Shown here: positions 8,281 through 15,507 of the stretch, piece after piece
Numbering within the stretch: position 1 is the stretch's first letter
Layout: each line of letters opens with the position of its first letter
IMG/VR virus record: IMGVR_UViG_3300035564_000159
Location: 1-31,161 of that record
DNA from: a virus
Reading direction: 5' to 3' (one strand)
DNA: 31,161 nucleotides
Program-made: the position numbers and the translations under genes
The notes under the pieces: generated by a model
The model's input: the letters and a program-made list of their open reading frames with translations, nothing else
Databases searched by the model: none
What the model was told of the DNA's origin: nothing

Positions 8281-8950
8281 AGTAGTGAAGTTCGTTGAAA
8301 AACCCGGGGGATGTGAGTTAAACATCATGGGCGAAGGGTTCGATGAAGTGCATGAGGATGAAGCACAGGTCAAGATTGCCGCACTTCGTTGGGCTGTAAA
8401 GATGGCAGTAAGTGAATTGAAACGAGAAGGTTTGACCTTGGGCAACATCCTGCTTGGTCTGAGTATACAGGAAAAACCAGAAGGCATTGACCTGGACAAA
8501 GCATTATCCGACCGGATAAAGTCCCTTCGTAAGAAATTAGAAGAAGACCAACCGTCGAACCTGGACATGGATGCGCTTCGGTACGGTCTCGACCATGGAA
8601 CTGCAACTTCCGACCCTCGCAATGCTTCAGCCAATGTCCTGGATATGGTCGTCAATGCAGCAGTGGAAAAAGCAGGAGCCAAGGAATTGGAAGAGCACCC
8701 GGAAATCGAAGCAATGATGCGAGACCCAAACATGACCCCTGCTGACTTTGCTCGCTTCTTGAATTCCCTGCACCCAGAAGGTCCTCAAGTTTTCAGCGAT
8801 GACTTCCTTGCTAAACTCGATGCAAAGCAGAAGGCACGGGATGAGTTATTGAAGAGAATTGCCGAAGCACAAAAACGTTCTTCTCAGGAAACAACAAACA
8901 ATGAGCAAACCCCAGATGATGAGGACTTGCGACCCATCGAGGTAGGATAA
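8267..8950 (+). CDS. Hypothetical protein (227 aa)
   Basis: ATG 8267 lies five bases after AGGAGG (8256-8261). The GTG at 8264 is too close to that site. The product is charged and mostly helical, with a segment 'ITPADFARFLNSL'-like near the end and a disordered acidic tail (NEQTPDDEDLRPIEVG). No catalytic motif or membrane segment is visible. Its place in the operon, between zinc-binding small proteins, suggests an early phage function that I cannot name. Confidence 0.72.
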   Translation: MLRNKVVKFVEKPGGCELNIMGEGFDEVHEDEAQVKIAALRWAVKMAVSELKREGLTLGNILLGLSIQEKPEGIDLDKALSDRIKSLRKKLEEDQPSNLDMDALRYGLDHGTATSDPRNASANVLDMVVNAAVEKAGAKELEEHPEIEAMMRDPNMTPADFARFLNSLHPEGPQVFSDDFLAKLDAKQKARDELLKRIAEAQKRSSQETTNNEQTPDDEDLRPIEVG

Positions 8951-8951
8951 C

Positions 8952-9482
8952 ATGCAAAAAGAATGTGCGAGATGTCATGAGAAGAAAGAACTGAACACCA
9001 CCTACTTCCCGCACAACTCCAAGTCCAAGGATGGGTTCGATGGTCGGTGCAAAGCCTGCTGGAAACTTATCTCGCAGGAAAAGACAAGGAAGAAGCATTC
9101 AGGTGAAGGAGGTGATAGGGTCGCACGAGAACAGAAGGTCACTCAGGACAAAGTACGGGCTAATGCAAAGGTCAAGGCGTACGACCTGGTGCGAAAGCCG
9201 AAAGCCGAAGTGGTTCCGAACGATGTCCAGATAGTCCCCGTCCAGAGATACACAGATTTGCCAAAGGACACGACTTTCTGGGTGACCGATGATACTCTGA
9301 CCGAAGCGATAGAAAGTTATGTCAAGAAATTCGGTGTTCGTCCGCAGGTGGTTTTTACCCCAGCAAAATTCTATCTCGAACTCCCTGCTGACCAAGATAA
9401 GGCGAAGTTGAATAAGGTCGATACCGTCGGAACAAAGGCGGATAAACCTGCTAAGGCAGGAAAAAAGATAAGGAGAAAATAA
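8952..9482 (+). CDS. C2C2 zinc-finger protein with basic tail (176 aa)
   Basis: Residues 5-36 form a C5-x2-C8 ... C33-x2-C36 zinc finger (ECARCHEKK ... GFDGRCKACW), the treble-clef-like 'CxxC ... SKDG...RCKxC' pattern common in phage HNH-associated and DNA-binding proteins. No HNH catalytic histidines follow, so a nuclease is not claimed. The rest is Lys-rich, with a short alpha/beta segment (about 90-150) and a basic end (KADKPAKAGKKIRRK). DNA or RNA binding is likely. It starts two bases after the preceding stop. Confidence 0.75.
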   Translation: MQKECARCHEKKELNTTYFPHNSKSKDGFDGRCKACWKLISQEKTRKKHSGEGGDRVAREQKVTQDKVRANAKVKAYDLVRKPKAEVVPNDVQIVPVQRYTDLPKDTTFWVTDDTLTEAIESYVKKFGVRPQVVFTPAKFYLELPADQDKAKLNKVDTVGTKADKPAKAGKKIRRK

Positions 9483-9483
9483 A

Positions 9484-9933
9484 ATGTATTGCAAAGACCT
9501 CAAAGTTGGTACGAAAGTAGTTCCAGTAATTCGCACGACAAGTGAAGGTGCCTTGTCCACGAGCAAGGAATGGAAAATCGCTCAAGAGAAAGGTCAGAAG
9601 TTCTTGTACCTGGTCAAGGTCATTGAAGCAGGCGGAAAGAAACCCATTTACATTTGTGCGGTCTCGAAGGATGCCAAGTCAGGTGACCGGTTCAATTCCA
9701 TCGACCTGCGGTCCACGACCTGGAAAGGTTGGGACTCTCGCAAGGAAGGTGCCAAGCACATCACGATGGCAGAAATAAAGAAACGTGCCGAGGCGAAAAA
9801 ACTCGCCGCGAAGAAAGCACCCAAGAAAGTCGCCAAGAAATCGCTTGCCAAGAAAGTCGCAGTGAAGAAACCTGCAGTTAAGGCAGATGTGGTCGATATG
9901 ACCCAAGCACATCCATTTCCTGCCAACTCGTAA
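9484..9933 (+). CDS. Protein with histone-H1-like Lys/Ala tail (149 aa)
   Basis: The N-terminal half (1 to about 95) is a compact alpha/beta region of unknown fold. Residues about 97-137 are a Lys/Ala/Pro repeat tract (KKAPKKVAKKSLAKK) like eukaryotic histone H1 or bacterial Hc1 tails, and probably bind nucleic acid non-specifically. The annotated stop is TAA 9931-9933. A +1 shift there would add 32 coding-looking residues (see 9932-10030). AGGAG precedes the start, one base after the preceding stop. Confidence 0.72.
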   Translation: MYCKDLKVGTKVVPVIRTTSEGALSTSKEWKIAQEKGQKFLYLVKVIEAGGKKPIYICAVSKDAKSGDRFNSIDLRSTTWKGWDSRKEGAKHITMAEIKKRAEAKKLAAKKAPKKVAKKSLAKKVAVKKPAVKADVVDMTQAHPFPANS

Positions 9934-10030
9934 GCCCTGGGATTGGGAAAGGGAGAGTACAGATAAAGGACGAATAAATAAACTGTACCCTCCTGGAACT
10001 GTTTGGAAAGAAAAGAAGGAAGGGGAGTAG
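9932..10030 (+). other. Possible +1-frame C-terminal extension of the upstream gene
   Basis: Immediately at the TAA of the preceding gene, the +1 frame reads KPWDWERESTDKGRINKLYP and onward for 32 codons to TAG 10028-10030, followed by TAA. It has no ATG, GTG or TTG start of its own. If read through, the joined peptide HPFPANS-KPWDWERE reads naturally. This could be a programmed frameshift, an ancestral gene end broken by one inserted base, or a sequencing error. Confidence 0.35.
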
Positions 10031-10041
10031 TAATACTCCCC
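10022..10041 (+). other. RNA hairpin before the kinase gene
   Basis: GGGGAGTA (10022-10029) and TACTCCCC (10034-10041) form a perfect 8-bp hairpin with loop GTAA, 22 bases before the next ribosome-binding site. No T-run follows directly, so it is not a classical terminator. It may be an mRNA processing or stability element. Confidence 0.5.
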
Positions 10042-10075
10042 GAGCAATTATCGAAATTTTATAAGGAGGTGTGAT

Positions 10076-10918
10076 GTGGCAGTAATAATAATAGACGGAC
10101 CAGAGAAGGCTGGGAAAACAACCCTTGCGAACGTGCTTATGAAGTCATTGACTGCCCTGGGTGGGAATGTCAAGATAACAAAGCAGTCCGGTCGTGCACT
10201 TCCAGATGAGACCGTATACTTCAAACAGTTGATGGAAGATGTCTCTCGACCGATAGACCAACGATTGGTAATCTGGGACAGGTCTTGGGCGAGTGAATAT
10301 GTATATGGTAAACTCCTGCACCAGAACCGTCCAATGGCGAAAGACCCGTTCAAGGGTGAGTTCGTCCTGGGTAATCTTGCACAAGCGAATGGTATTCGTA
10401 TCATGCTTGCAGGTCCAGCGGCTACAATCTTAAACGTTCGCCGGGATAGCACCGACCTGGATGTTGACCCGGCTGATGAGCAGGAGTTGTTCATTGAGTA
10501 TGCTCGCAGGTTTGGATGGACAATTCTCCATCCTGAAAGCACTTGGAAAGATGCCGAAGGAATGACCGCCTTTGTCATTGGTGAGTTGACCCGTTGTGTT
10601 CCCCCAAAGTTTACAGCACTTCCCCCGCATTATTATGGAAAGATGGATGCTGAGACTATTATAGTGACCTCAAAATCTCATGCTAAAATAGGAATTGGAA
10701 TAGGTGAGTCAATGGCAATGAAGGTCGGTTGGGTTTACCCTCATCTATGTCCACCACCTGCCCTTCGGCATGCCAAGACCTTGGTGGTGTATGATGCCAA
10801 GGCACTTCGATGGGTGCAGAACTATGTCTTAGAGGAAGGAGGCAATCAGGAACTAATCAACAATGTAGGTAACACATCTCATAACATCAATCAGATAATC
10901 TCTCATAGAAAAGGATAA
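10076..10918 (+). CDS. P-loop nucleotide kinase (thymidylate kinase-like) with extra C-terminal domain
   Basis: 280 residues starting at GTG 10076, five bases after AGGAGGT; the nearby ATG 10074 opens only a three-codon frame. Residues 1 to about 175 fit a thymidylate/deoxynucleoside monophosphate kinase: P-loop DGPEKAGKTT (7-16), DRSWASEYVYG (68-78, the DRx substrate motif) and 'RIMLAGPAATILNVRRD' (a strand and lid region). Residues about 180-280 (ALPPHYYGKMDAETIIVTSK onward) are not part of the usual fold and I do not recognise them. The kinase would feed dNMPs from ThyX into dNTP synthesis. Moderate confidence in the fold, low for exact substrate. Confidence 0.75.
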   Translation: MAVIIIDGPEKAGKTTLANVLMKSLTALGGNVKITKQSGRALPDETVYFKQLMEDVSRPIDQRLVIWDRSWASEYVYGKLLHQNRPMAKDPFKGEFVLGNLAQANGIRIMLAGPAATILNVRRDSTDLDVDPADEQELFIEYARRFGWTILHPESTWKDAEGMTAFVIGELTRCVPPKFTALPPHYYGKMDAETIIVTSKSHAKIGIGIGESMAMKVGWVYPHLCPPPALRHAKTLVVYDAKALRWVQNYVLEEGGNQELINNVGNTSHNINQIISHRKG

Positions 10919-10922
10919 CATC

Positions 10923-11657
10923 ATGGCAACTGCCAAAAAGCCGGTTCGCAGGTCTCCGGCAACTAAAACCCCTGCAAAGAAAAATACCTCCACTGCCATT
11001 CAGCCGTTCAATGGAATGGTCGAAGAAGTGGAAGAGACTGCAGTCTCGAAGAACGCACTCTCGGTTTACTCTGACAAGCCTTTGCTTGATGGCACTGACT
11101 TGTTCATCCCCCGACTTCGCCTTGCTCAAGGTCTCACACAGGAAGTGCAGAACGGTGAAGCAAAACCCGGTCAATGGCTTATTCTTGGAACAGAACCGGC
11201 AGCAGAAGTTACTGTTGTCCCTGTCCTTATGACTCGCCGTCGGGAACTTCGCGACCCCGATACTCGCACGACCGTCTGTCGGTCTGGTGATGCAATCACT
11301 GGGGTTGGTAACCCTGGTGGGGATTGCGCAACCTGCCCGATGTCAATGTGGGTCAAGAGCACGAAGAAGGGTGGAAAGAACTCTGCACCCCCATGCTCCT
11401 TCCTTTATTCTTACATGGTCTACATCGTCGAAGCAAAGACCATGGCAATCCTGGAATTCTCCCGGACAAGCATCTTGACCGGCAAGATGCTCAACACCAT
11501 GATTATGCAGAAGGGTATTGGAGCCTTCGCCGTTCGTCTTGGTGCGGTCAGCAAACAAGGTCCTAAGGGAACGTTCTACTCGCCCACCATTTCCGCTACC
11601 AACGTAAAAGTGGAAGAACTGAAACGGGCTTTAGCCGAAGCCGAAGCAGTCAAATAG
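10923..11657 (+). CDS. Putative phage ssDNA-binding protein with four-cysteine motif (244 aa)
   Basis: A basic disordered N-terminus (KKPVRRSPATKTPAKK, 1-25) leads into a beta-rich core (about 60-225). Four cysteines are spaced like a zinc site: C119, C135, C138 (GDCATCP) and C158 (PPCSF). The core pattern 'FLYSYMVYIVE ... ILEFSRTS ... GKMLNTMI' with a C-terminal 'GTFYSPTISAT' resembles the OB-fold-like proteins many siphoviruses encode beside their DNA polymerase. ssDNA binding is inferred from this resemblance and from position. It starts a few bases after the kinase stop. Confidence 0.5.
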   Translation: MATAKKPVRRSPATKTPAKKNTSTAIQPFNGMVEEVEETAVSKNALSVYSDKPLLDGTDLFIPRLRLAQGLTQEVQNGEAKPGQWLILGTEPAAEVTVVPVLMTRRRELRDPDTRTTVCRSGDAITGVGNPGGDCATCPMSMWVKSTKKGGKNSAPPCSFLYSYMVYIVEAKTMAILEFSRTSILTGKMLNTMIMQKGIGAFAVRLGAVSKQGPKGTFYSPTISATNVKVEELKRALAEAEAVK

Positions 11658-11663
11658 TTTTCA

Positions 11664-11766
11664 AAGGTCTGGTCTAATCGTGACGGTTGGTAACCGTGTT
11701 ATCCATGCTCCTTACCTCCTGGGATAACTCGACGATAGACCGGACCTTAACTTCTATAGGAGCATG
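11664..11766 (+). promoter_or_regulatory. Structured thyX leader: three-way junction with anti-ribosome-binding-site loop
   Basis: The outer helix pairs 11664-11681 with 11732-11748 (17 bp, one G-U, one bulged A). It encloses hairpin P2 (ACGGTT 11683-11688 / AACCGT 11692-11697) and hairpin P3 (GTTATCC 11698-11704 / GGATAAC 11722-11728). The P3 loop side CATGCTCCT (11704-11712) is an exact complement of AGGAGCATG (11758-11766), the thyX ribosome-binding site. The two pairings would compete or form a long-range contact, so this looks like a translational switch. It does not match the purine riboswitch, although that is also a three-way junction. Confidence 0.6.
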
Positions 11767-11768
11767 AA

Positions 11769-12611
11769 ATGAAAACAATAACTCACCCCGTAGTTCGATT
11801 AATAACCTATACCCAGAACCCTCGCAAGGTCGTGGCAATTGCAGCACGAATGACCTACTCGCCGAGGAGTGTTGAGACCTTGACTGAGAACATCACCGAG
11901 GAAGAAATCCATGCCTCGGTCAATGCCATTCTCGAACGAAGGCATTTCTCCGTGCTTAGACATGTGACCTACACTTTCACGGTCTCTGGTGTATCTCGAG
12001 CACTCTCGCACCAATTGGTCCGCCACACTGTTGGGCACTCGTTCGAACAAAGGTCCCAGCATTATCGTACGGAAAAGAACCCGAGTTTTGTTCTCCCCGG
12101 TACAATTGCCGAAGTTCCAGTTGCTTTAAGTTTATATCAACAAGCACTGGAAAACTCGCAGGAAGTATATGAAAGCCTGTTAGAGTGTGAAGTGCCAAAA
12201 GAGGATGCAAGGTTTGTCTTACCCAATGCGACCGAGACCCAACTCATCTGGACTGCGAACCTCGAAGCATTGCTGAACTTCATCCAGACCCGAGCATGCC
12301 GAGTGAACACTGCTGAGATAATCTCAGTGGCAATCCAAGTAAGGTCGGCAGTTTGCAGCACGTTCCCTGAGATGATACCTTACCTCGGACCGACTTGCTT
12401 CACTCGTGGCATGTGCTTTGAAGGGGACAAGTATTATAAGGTCTGCAATCGTCCCTGGAAAACTCCTACAGTCCTGTGGCGACCTGATTTTCCAAAGGTC
12501 ATGGAAATGATTGGGGTAAATATTAAAGATGGGGTGCAGATTACGGAAATAAAAATCACCAAGAACTCTGAGACCAAGTTGGAATACTCCCCGAACCAAG
12601 AGTCAAAATGA
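11769..12611 (+). CDS. thyX: Flavin-dependent thymidylate synthase
   Basis: 280 residues. ThyX makes dTMP from dUMP using FAD and methylenetetrahydrofolate. The family signature is present but altered: RHTVGHSFEQRSQHY at residues 85-99, against the usual RHRxxxSxxQSxRY-type pattern, with Thr and His at two usual arginine positions. Downstream 'TRACRVNTAEIISVAIQVR' corresponds to the second conserved substrate block, and 'LGPTCFTRGMCFEGDKYYKVC' is the Cys-rich end seen in many bacterial ThyX proteins. Start at ATG 11769, six bases after AGGAG; a two-codon ATG-AAA-TGA at 11764 overlaps it. The stop overlaps the next start (ATGA). Preceded by the leader at 11664-11766. Confidence 0.9.
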   Translation: MKTITHPVVRLITYTQNPRKVVAIAARMTYSPRSVETLTENITEEEIHASVNAILERRHFSVLRHVTYTFTVSGVSRALSHQLVRHTVGHSFEQRSQHYRTEKNPSFVLPGTIAEVPVALSLYQQALENSQEVYESLLECEVPKEDARFVLPNATETQLIWTANLEALLNFIQTRACRVNTAEIISVAIQVRSAVCSTFPEMIPYLGPTCFTRGMCFEGDKYYKVCNRPWKTPTVLWRPDFPKVMEMIGVNIKDGVQITEIKITKNSETKLEYSPNQESK

Positions 12612-12961
12612 AGAAAATTCTTTTTGCTAATGGCAAACAGGTCGGAACGGTTATTGGTGATACACTCTATAAAGAAATTCGTGGGTCAAGACACATCCTG
12701 CGAAATGGTCCATCACTCTGCAATGATATTCAACTACTCGATGATGCAGAGAAGGCAGGCGCGAAGTTTGTTCAAATATATGATATAGAAAGTTGTGACT
12801 TTTATTGTGTAGCAATCGAGACTATCCGGGAAGAAGGTAAACGGATAGATTATGACTATGGTGTACAACTTGCCCTGCCACTTTTCAAATGGGCAAGAAG
12901 CCTGAAGGAGGCAAAGACATGGCTAAGCACAAAGAAAAACCACCGGTCGAATGGAAGATAA
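12608..12961 (+). CDS. Hypothetical protein (117 aa)
   Basis: Starts inside the thyX stop (ATGA), so probably translationally coupled. The product is alpha/beta with no recognised motif ('MKKILFANGKQVGTVIGDTL' at the start, basic C-terminus). It overlaps the DNA polymerase start by 43 bases. Located between thyX and the polymerase, it is likely an early gene of unknown role. Confidence 0.7.
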   Translation: MKKILFANGKQVGTVIGDTLYKEIRGSRHILRNGPSLCNDIQLLDDAEKAGAKFVQIYDIESCDFYCVAIETIREEGKRIDYDYGVQLALPLFKWARSLKEAKTWLSTKKNHRSNGR

Positions 12962-14670
12962 CTGTCGATGGGATAGTTCCTCTTCGAGACCCAGTGACGG
13001 CATGCAATCAGTTGGGTAAGGATAAGGTCATTGGTGTTGACCTGGAAACCACCGGTCTTTCACCCTGGAAGAACGATATCGCTTTGATACAACTCTATGG
13101 GGAGCAAACCGGGACCTTGGCAGTGTTGCAAGTCCGGAACGGTGAACTCCCTGTTTGCATATCACATCTTCTTGCATCAGGCAAGAAGTTTATTGTTCAT
13201 AATGGTGTGGGGTTTGATTTACTATTTTTAGACCAGCAGATGGTCGATTGGAAACGGAGCACTTGGCATGATACCCTCGTTGGAGAAACCCTTTTGGCGA
13301 CAAGTGGGCGAAGAGACGTACGTAAGAATTTACAATCTTCTCTTCGTCGTAGACTGGGCAAAGAAATCGATAAGGATATTGAGCATGGTCACTGGGGAGA
13401 CAATAACCTTACAGATGAGCAAATAAAATATGCAGCACAGGATGTGATAAGTCTTCCTGCATTGTACCGGTCTCAATTGGAAAAAGGAAAAGAAAGTAAG
13501 CAGGATGAAGCATTGCAGATGGAAATGGACCTGGTGCCTATCGTAGTTCAAATGACCGCGAATGGTCTTCCATGCACGAAGAAAAGAATGCAGGAATATA
13601 TAGTCAAGCAGAAAGATGAGATTGAAGCATCGGGTAAACGGTTGCATAAACTGTTCGGCAGTATCAACTTCAGGTCTACCAAACAACTGCAAGAGGCATT
13701 GGCTAAACAAGGAATTCAGGTAAGGAGCACGAATAAAGAAACGCTTCTGGAAATATCCCAGTTTGGTGGGAAGGCAGGGAAGATTGTTGACGACCTCATG
13801 CAGTGGAAACATGGGGACCAGAGAATAAAAATGTATAACGAGGAGTGGATGGATGAGCATATTATCAATGGGCGAGTTCACCCGCACTTTTGGCAGTGTT
13901 CCGCAGATACAACTCGTTTTACTTGCTCGAACCCAAACCTCCAGCAAATCCCCAAGGATAGTCGCAGTGATATTATTGGTGGACTTGAAGGATGGCGAAT
14001 GGTCTCTTGTGATTATTCGCAGATTGAAGTGAGGATTGCAGCATTTATTGCGCACGATGCAGTCTTGATGAAGTTGCTTGAGAAAGGTGATGTTCATACT
14101 GCGGTCGCGGCAGCAGTCTTCCAGTGCAAAGAGACAGATGTAACCCCTAAGCAAAGGAAACTTGCTAAGGCAATGACCTTCCTGTTATTGTTCGGTGGAG
14201 GGGTGTCAGGATTTTATAACTACGTGACCATGAGTGGTGGACAGATTACTGAAGAGGAAGCGGGAAAGTACGTGACCCAATTCTTTGCGACCTTCTCAGG
14301 ACTTAGGGCAATGAGAGAGTATGCAGAGAACCTGTCAAGGAAGTATGGTCCGGTCTTCATCAGGTTGCCCAATGGGTCTCGGAGAATGTTGGTCGGATGG
14401 AATAAAAAGTCCACAACCATATTGAACACCATGGTGCAAGGAACGGCAGCAGTGGGGATTAAATACGGGATGCTTGAAGCCGATGCACAAGGTCTGACAA
14501 AATATCTTGGCGGTCAAATTCACGACGAACTTCTTGCGACTGTTCCAATGAAAGAGGCGAAGGAATATGGCAGGGAATTGGAACAAGCAATGGTCAAGGG
14601 AATGAAAAGAATTCTCACATCCTCACTCGTAAAAGCAGAAGTCAAAATAGGAAAGGATTGGTTGGCATGA
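12919..14670 (+). CDS. polA: Family A DNA polymerase with 3'-5' exonuclease
   Basis: 583 residues from ATG 12919, chosen because AAGGAGG lies seven bases upstream (12905-12911); an upstream in-frame ATG at 12889 lacks one. Exonuclease motifs: IGVDLETTG (D41, E43), VHNGVGFD (D100), YAAQD (Y171, D175). Polymerase motifs: A, CDYSQIEVR (D365); B, RKLAKAMTF (R413, K417, F421) followed by LLLFGGG; C, QIHDE (H535, D536, E537). There is no 5'-3' exonuclease domain, which fits a T7-type phage replicative polymerase. The stop overlaps the next start (ATGA). Confidence 0.95.
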   Translation: MAKHKEKPPVEWKITVDGIVPLRDPVTACNQLGKDKVIGVDLETTGLSPWKNDIALIQLYGEQTGTLAVLQVRNGELPVCISHLLASGKKFIVHNGVGFDLLFLDQQMVDWKRSTWHDTLVGETLLATSGRRDVRKNLQSSLRRRLGKEIDKDIEHGHWGDNNLTDEQIKYAAQDVISLPALYRSQLEKGKESKQDEALQMEMDLVPIVVQMTANGLPCTKKRMQEYIVKQKDEIEASGKRLHKLFGSINFRSTKQLQEALAKQGIQVRSTNKETLLEISQFGGKAGKIVDDLMQWKHGDQRIKMYNEEWMDEHIINGRVHPHFWQCSADTTRFTCSNPNLQQIPKDSRSDIIGGLEGWRMVSCDYSQIEVRIAAFIAHDAVLMKLLEKGDVHTAVAAAVFQCKETDVTPKQRKLAKAMTFLLLFGGGVSGFYNYVTMSGGQITEEEAGKYVTQFFATFSGLRAMREYAENLSRKYGPVFIRLPNGSRRMLVGWNKKSTTILNTMVQGTAAVGIKYGMLEADAQGLTKYLGGQIHDELLATVPMKEAKEYGRELEQAMVKGMKRILTSSLVKAEVKIGKDWLA

Positions 14671-15110
14671 GTCACTATGATGCAGTAGGTGCAATGCACA
14701 AACACTTTGGTCTGCCATCGACAAATGATATTGATGTCCCTCATTTGATTGATGCAGATGTGATAAATTTCCGGTTGAAATTCCTGCGAGAAGAACTGGC
14801 AGAACTCCAGAAGGCATACAAGGAAGAAGACCTGGTGGAAATTGCAGATGCTTTGGTCGACATCGTTGTGGTGGCAATGGGCACTGCGCATCTTCACAAC
14901 CTGCCATTCGACCGGATATTCGAGGAAGTAATGGAGACCAATATGAAGAAGGTTCGAGTGATAGACCAGTCTCAATCCAAACGTGGGTCAGGTCTCGACC
15001 TTGCTAAACCTGCCGGGTGGAAACCACCGATGATTGGTCGCATCCTGGCGAAGTTCGGATGGGTCAAGCATGCAAAGGAAGAAAAGTGGGAGACTGATAA
15101 ACTCCTGTAA
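14667..15110 (+). CDS. MazG/PRA-PH-type nucleotide pyrophosphohydrolase
   Basis: 147 residues from ATG 14667 (overlapping the polymerase TGA). The all-alpha NTP-PPase signature is present: E42-E43-x2-E46 (LREELAELQ) and E58-x2-D61 with D65 (VEIADALVDIV). These enzymes hydrolyse (d)NTPs to monophosphates plus pyrophosphate, and phages use them to clean nucleotide pools or lower (p)ppGpp-like signals. An extra basic C-terminus (about 105-147) is not part of the usual domain. Last gene of the replication block; a 430-base non-coding region follows. Confidence 0.82.
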   Translation: MSHYDAVGAMHKHFGLPSTNDIDVPHLIDADVINFRLKFLREELAELQKAYKEEDLVEIADALVDIVVVAMGTAHLHNLPFDRIFEEVMETNMKKVRVIDQSQSKRGSGLDLAKPAGWKPPMIGRILAKFGWVKHAKEEKWETDKLL

Positions 15111-15141
15111 AATTGGCTATGTACATTTAACGGGTTTGTGA

Positions 15142-15147
15142 TATAAT
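15142..15147 (+). promoter_or_regulatory. Extended -10 promoter candidate for the structured-leader gene block
   Basis: TGATATAAT is a perfect TATAAT with the extended -10 TG. A -35 is not clear, which extended -10 promoters tolerate. Transcription would start near 15154 and carry the whole 390-nt leader. Confidence 0.5.
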
Positions 15148-15296
15148 TATATTGAAGTTAGGTTCAGCACTTTAACAAAAGAATAACGCAGACAGACCGG
15201 ACGAGACCTGAGTATGCACGTAGGTTCACTCCGAAGGCAGGCGGTCCGGTTGAGTCTCCAAGACGAATACATAATTTCCCGGTAGCAGGCGAGCGA

Positions 15297-15392
15297 ATGA
15301 AATTAATTTGCGAAGACCCATGCAGCGAAAGATTTTATTTTGCGATAACCCCGGACGAAGACAGAGAAGTCCTCCACTTCTCTTCCTCTTAG
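15297..15392 (+). CDS. Possible 31-codon leader peptide inside the structured region
   Basis: ATG 15297 to TAG 15390-15392 encodes a peptide starting MKLICEDPCSERFYFAIT and ending in HFSSS. The composition is protein-like, but the ribosome-binding site is weak (AGGCGAG). The last codons cover the AGAGAAGT hairpin, and the stop sits in the 5' arm of the 18-bp helix. A translating ribosome would therefore block that helix, the usual arrangement of an attenuator peptide. Confidence 0.35.
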   Translation: MKLICEDPCSERFYFAITPDEDREVLHFSSS

Positions 15393-15507
15393 AGTTTGTA
15401 ACTACACTGAATAATGAATAAATTTGAGATGCCATTCACTTACTACTTGTGAAGACACCAAGGTTCAAACCACTTTCGTAACTCGGCAGGTTACAAACTC
15501 TAAGAGG
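15385..15507 (+). repeat. Perfect 18-bp inverted repeat (long-range helix)
   Basis: CCTCTTAGAGTTTGTAAC (15385-15402) is the exact reverse complement of GTTACAAACTCTAAGAGG (15490-15507), with 87 bases between. Its 3' end shares GAGG with an alternative 7-bp hairpin just before the ribosome-binding site of the next gene. Confidence 0.8.

Noticed and set aside
11664-11748. Purine or 2'-dG riboswitch
   Set aside because: It shares a three-way junction, but the P2 loop is only three bases and the junction lacks the conserved purine-riboswitch bases.
13330-14154. Long 274-codon minus-strand frame opposite the DNA polymerase
   Set aside because: The plus-strand frame has all the polymerase and exonuclease motifs. 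The antisense frame has no ribosome-binding site and shadow-like composition.
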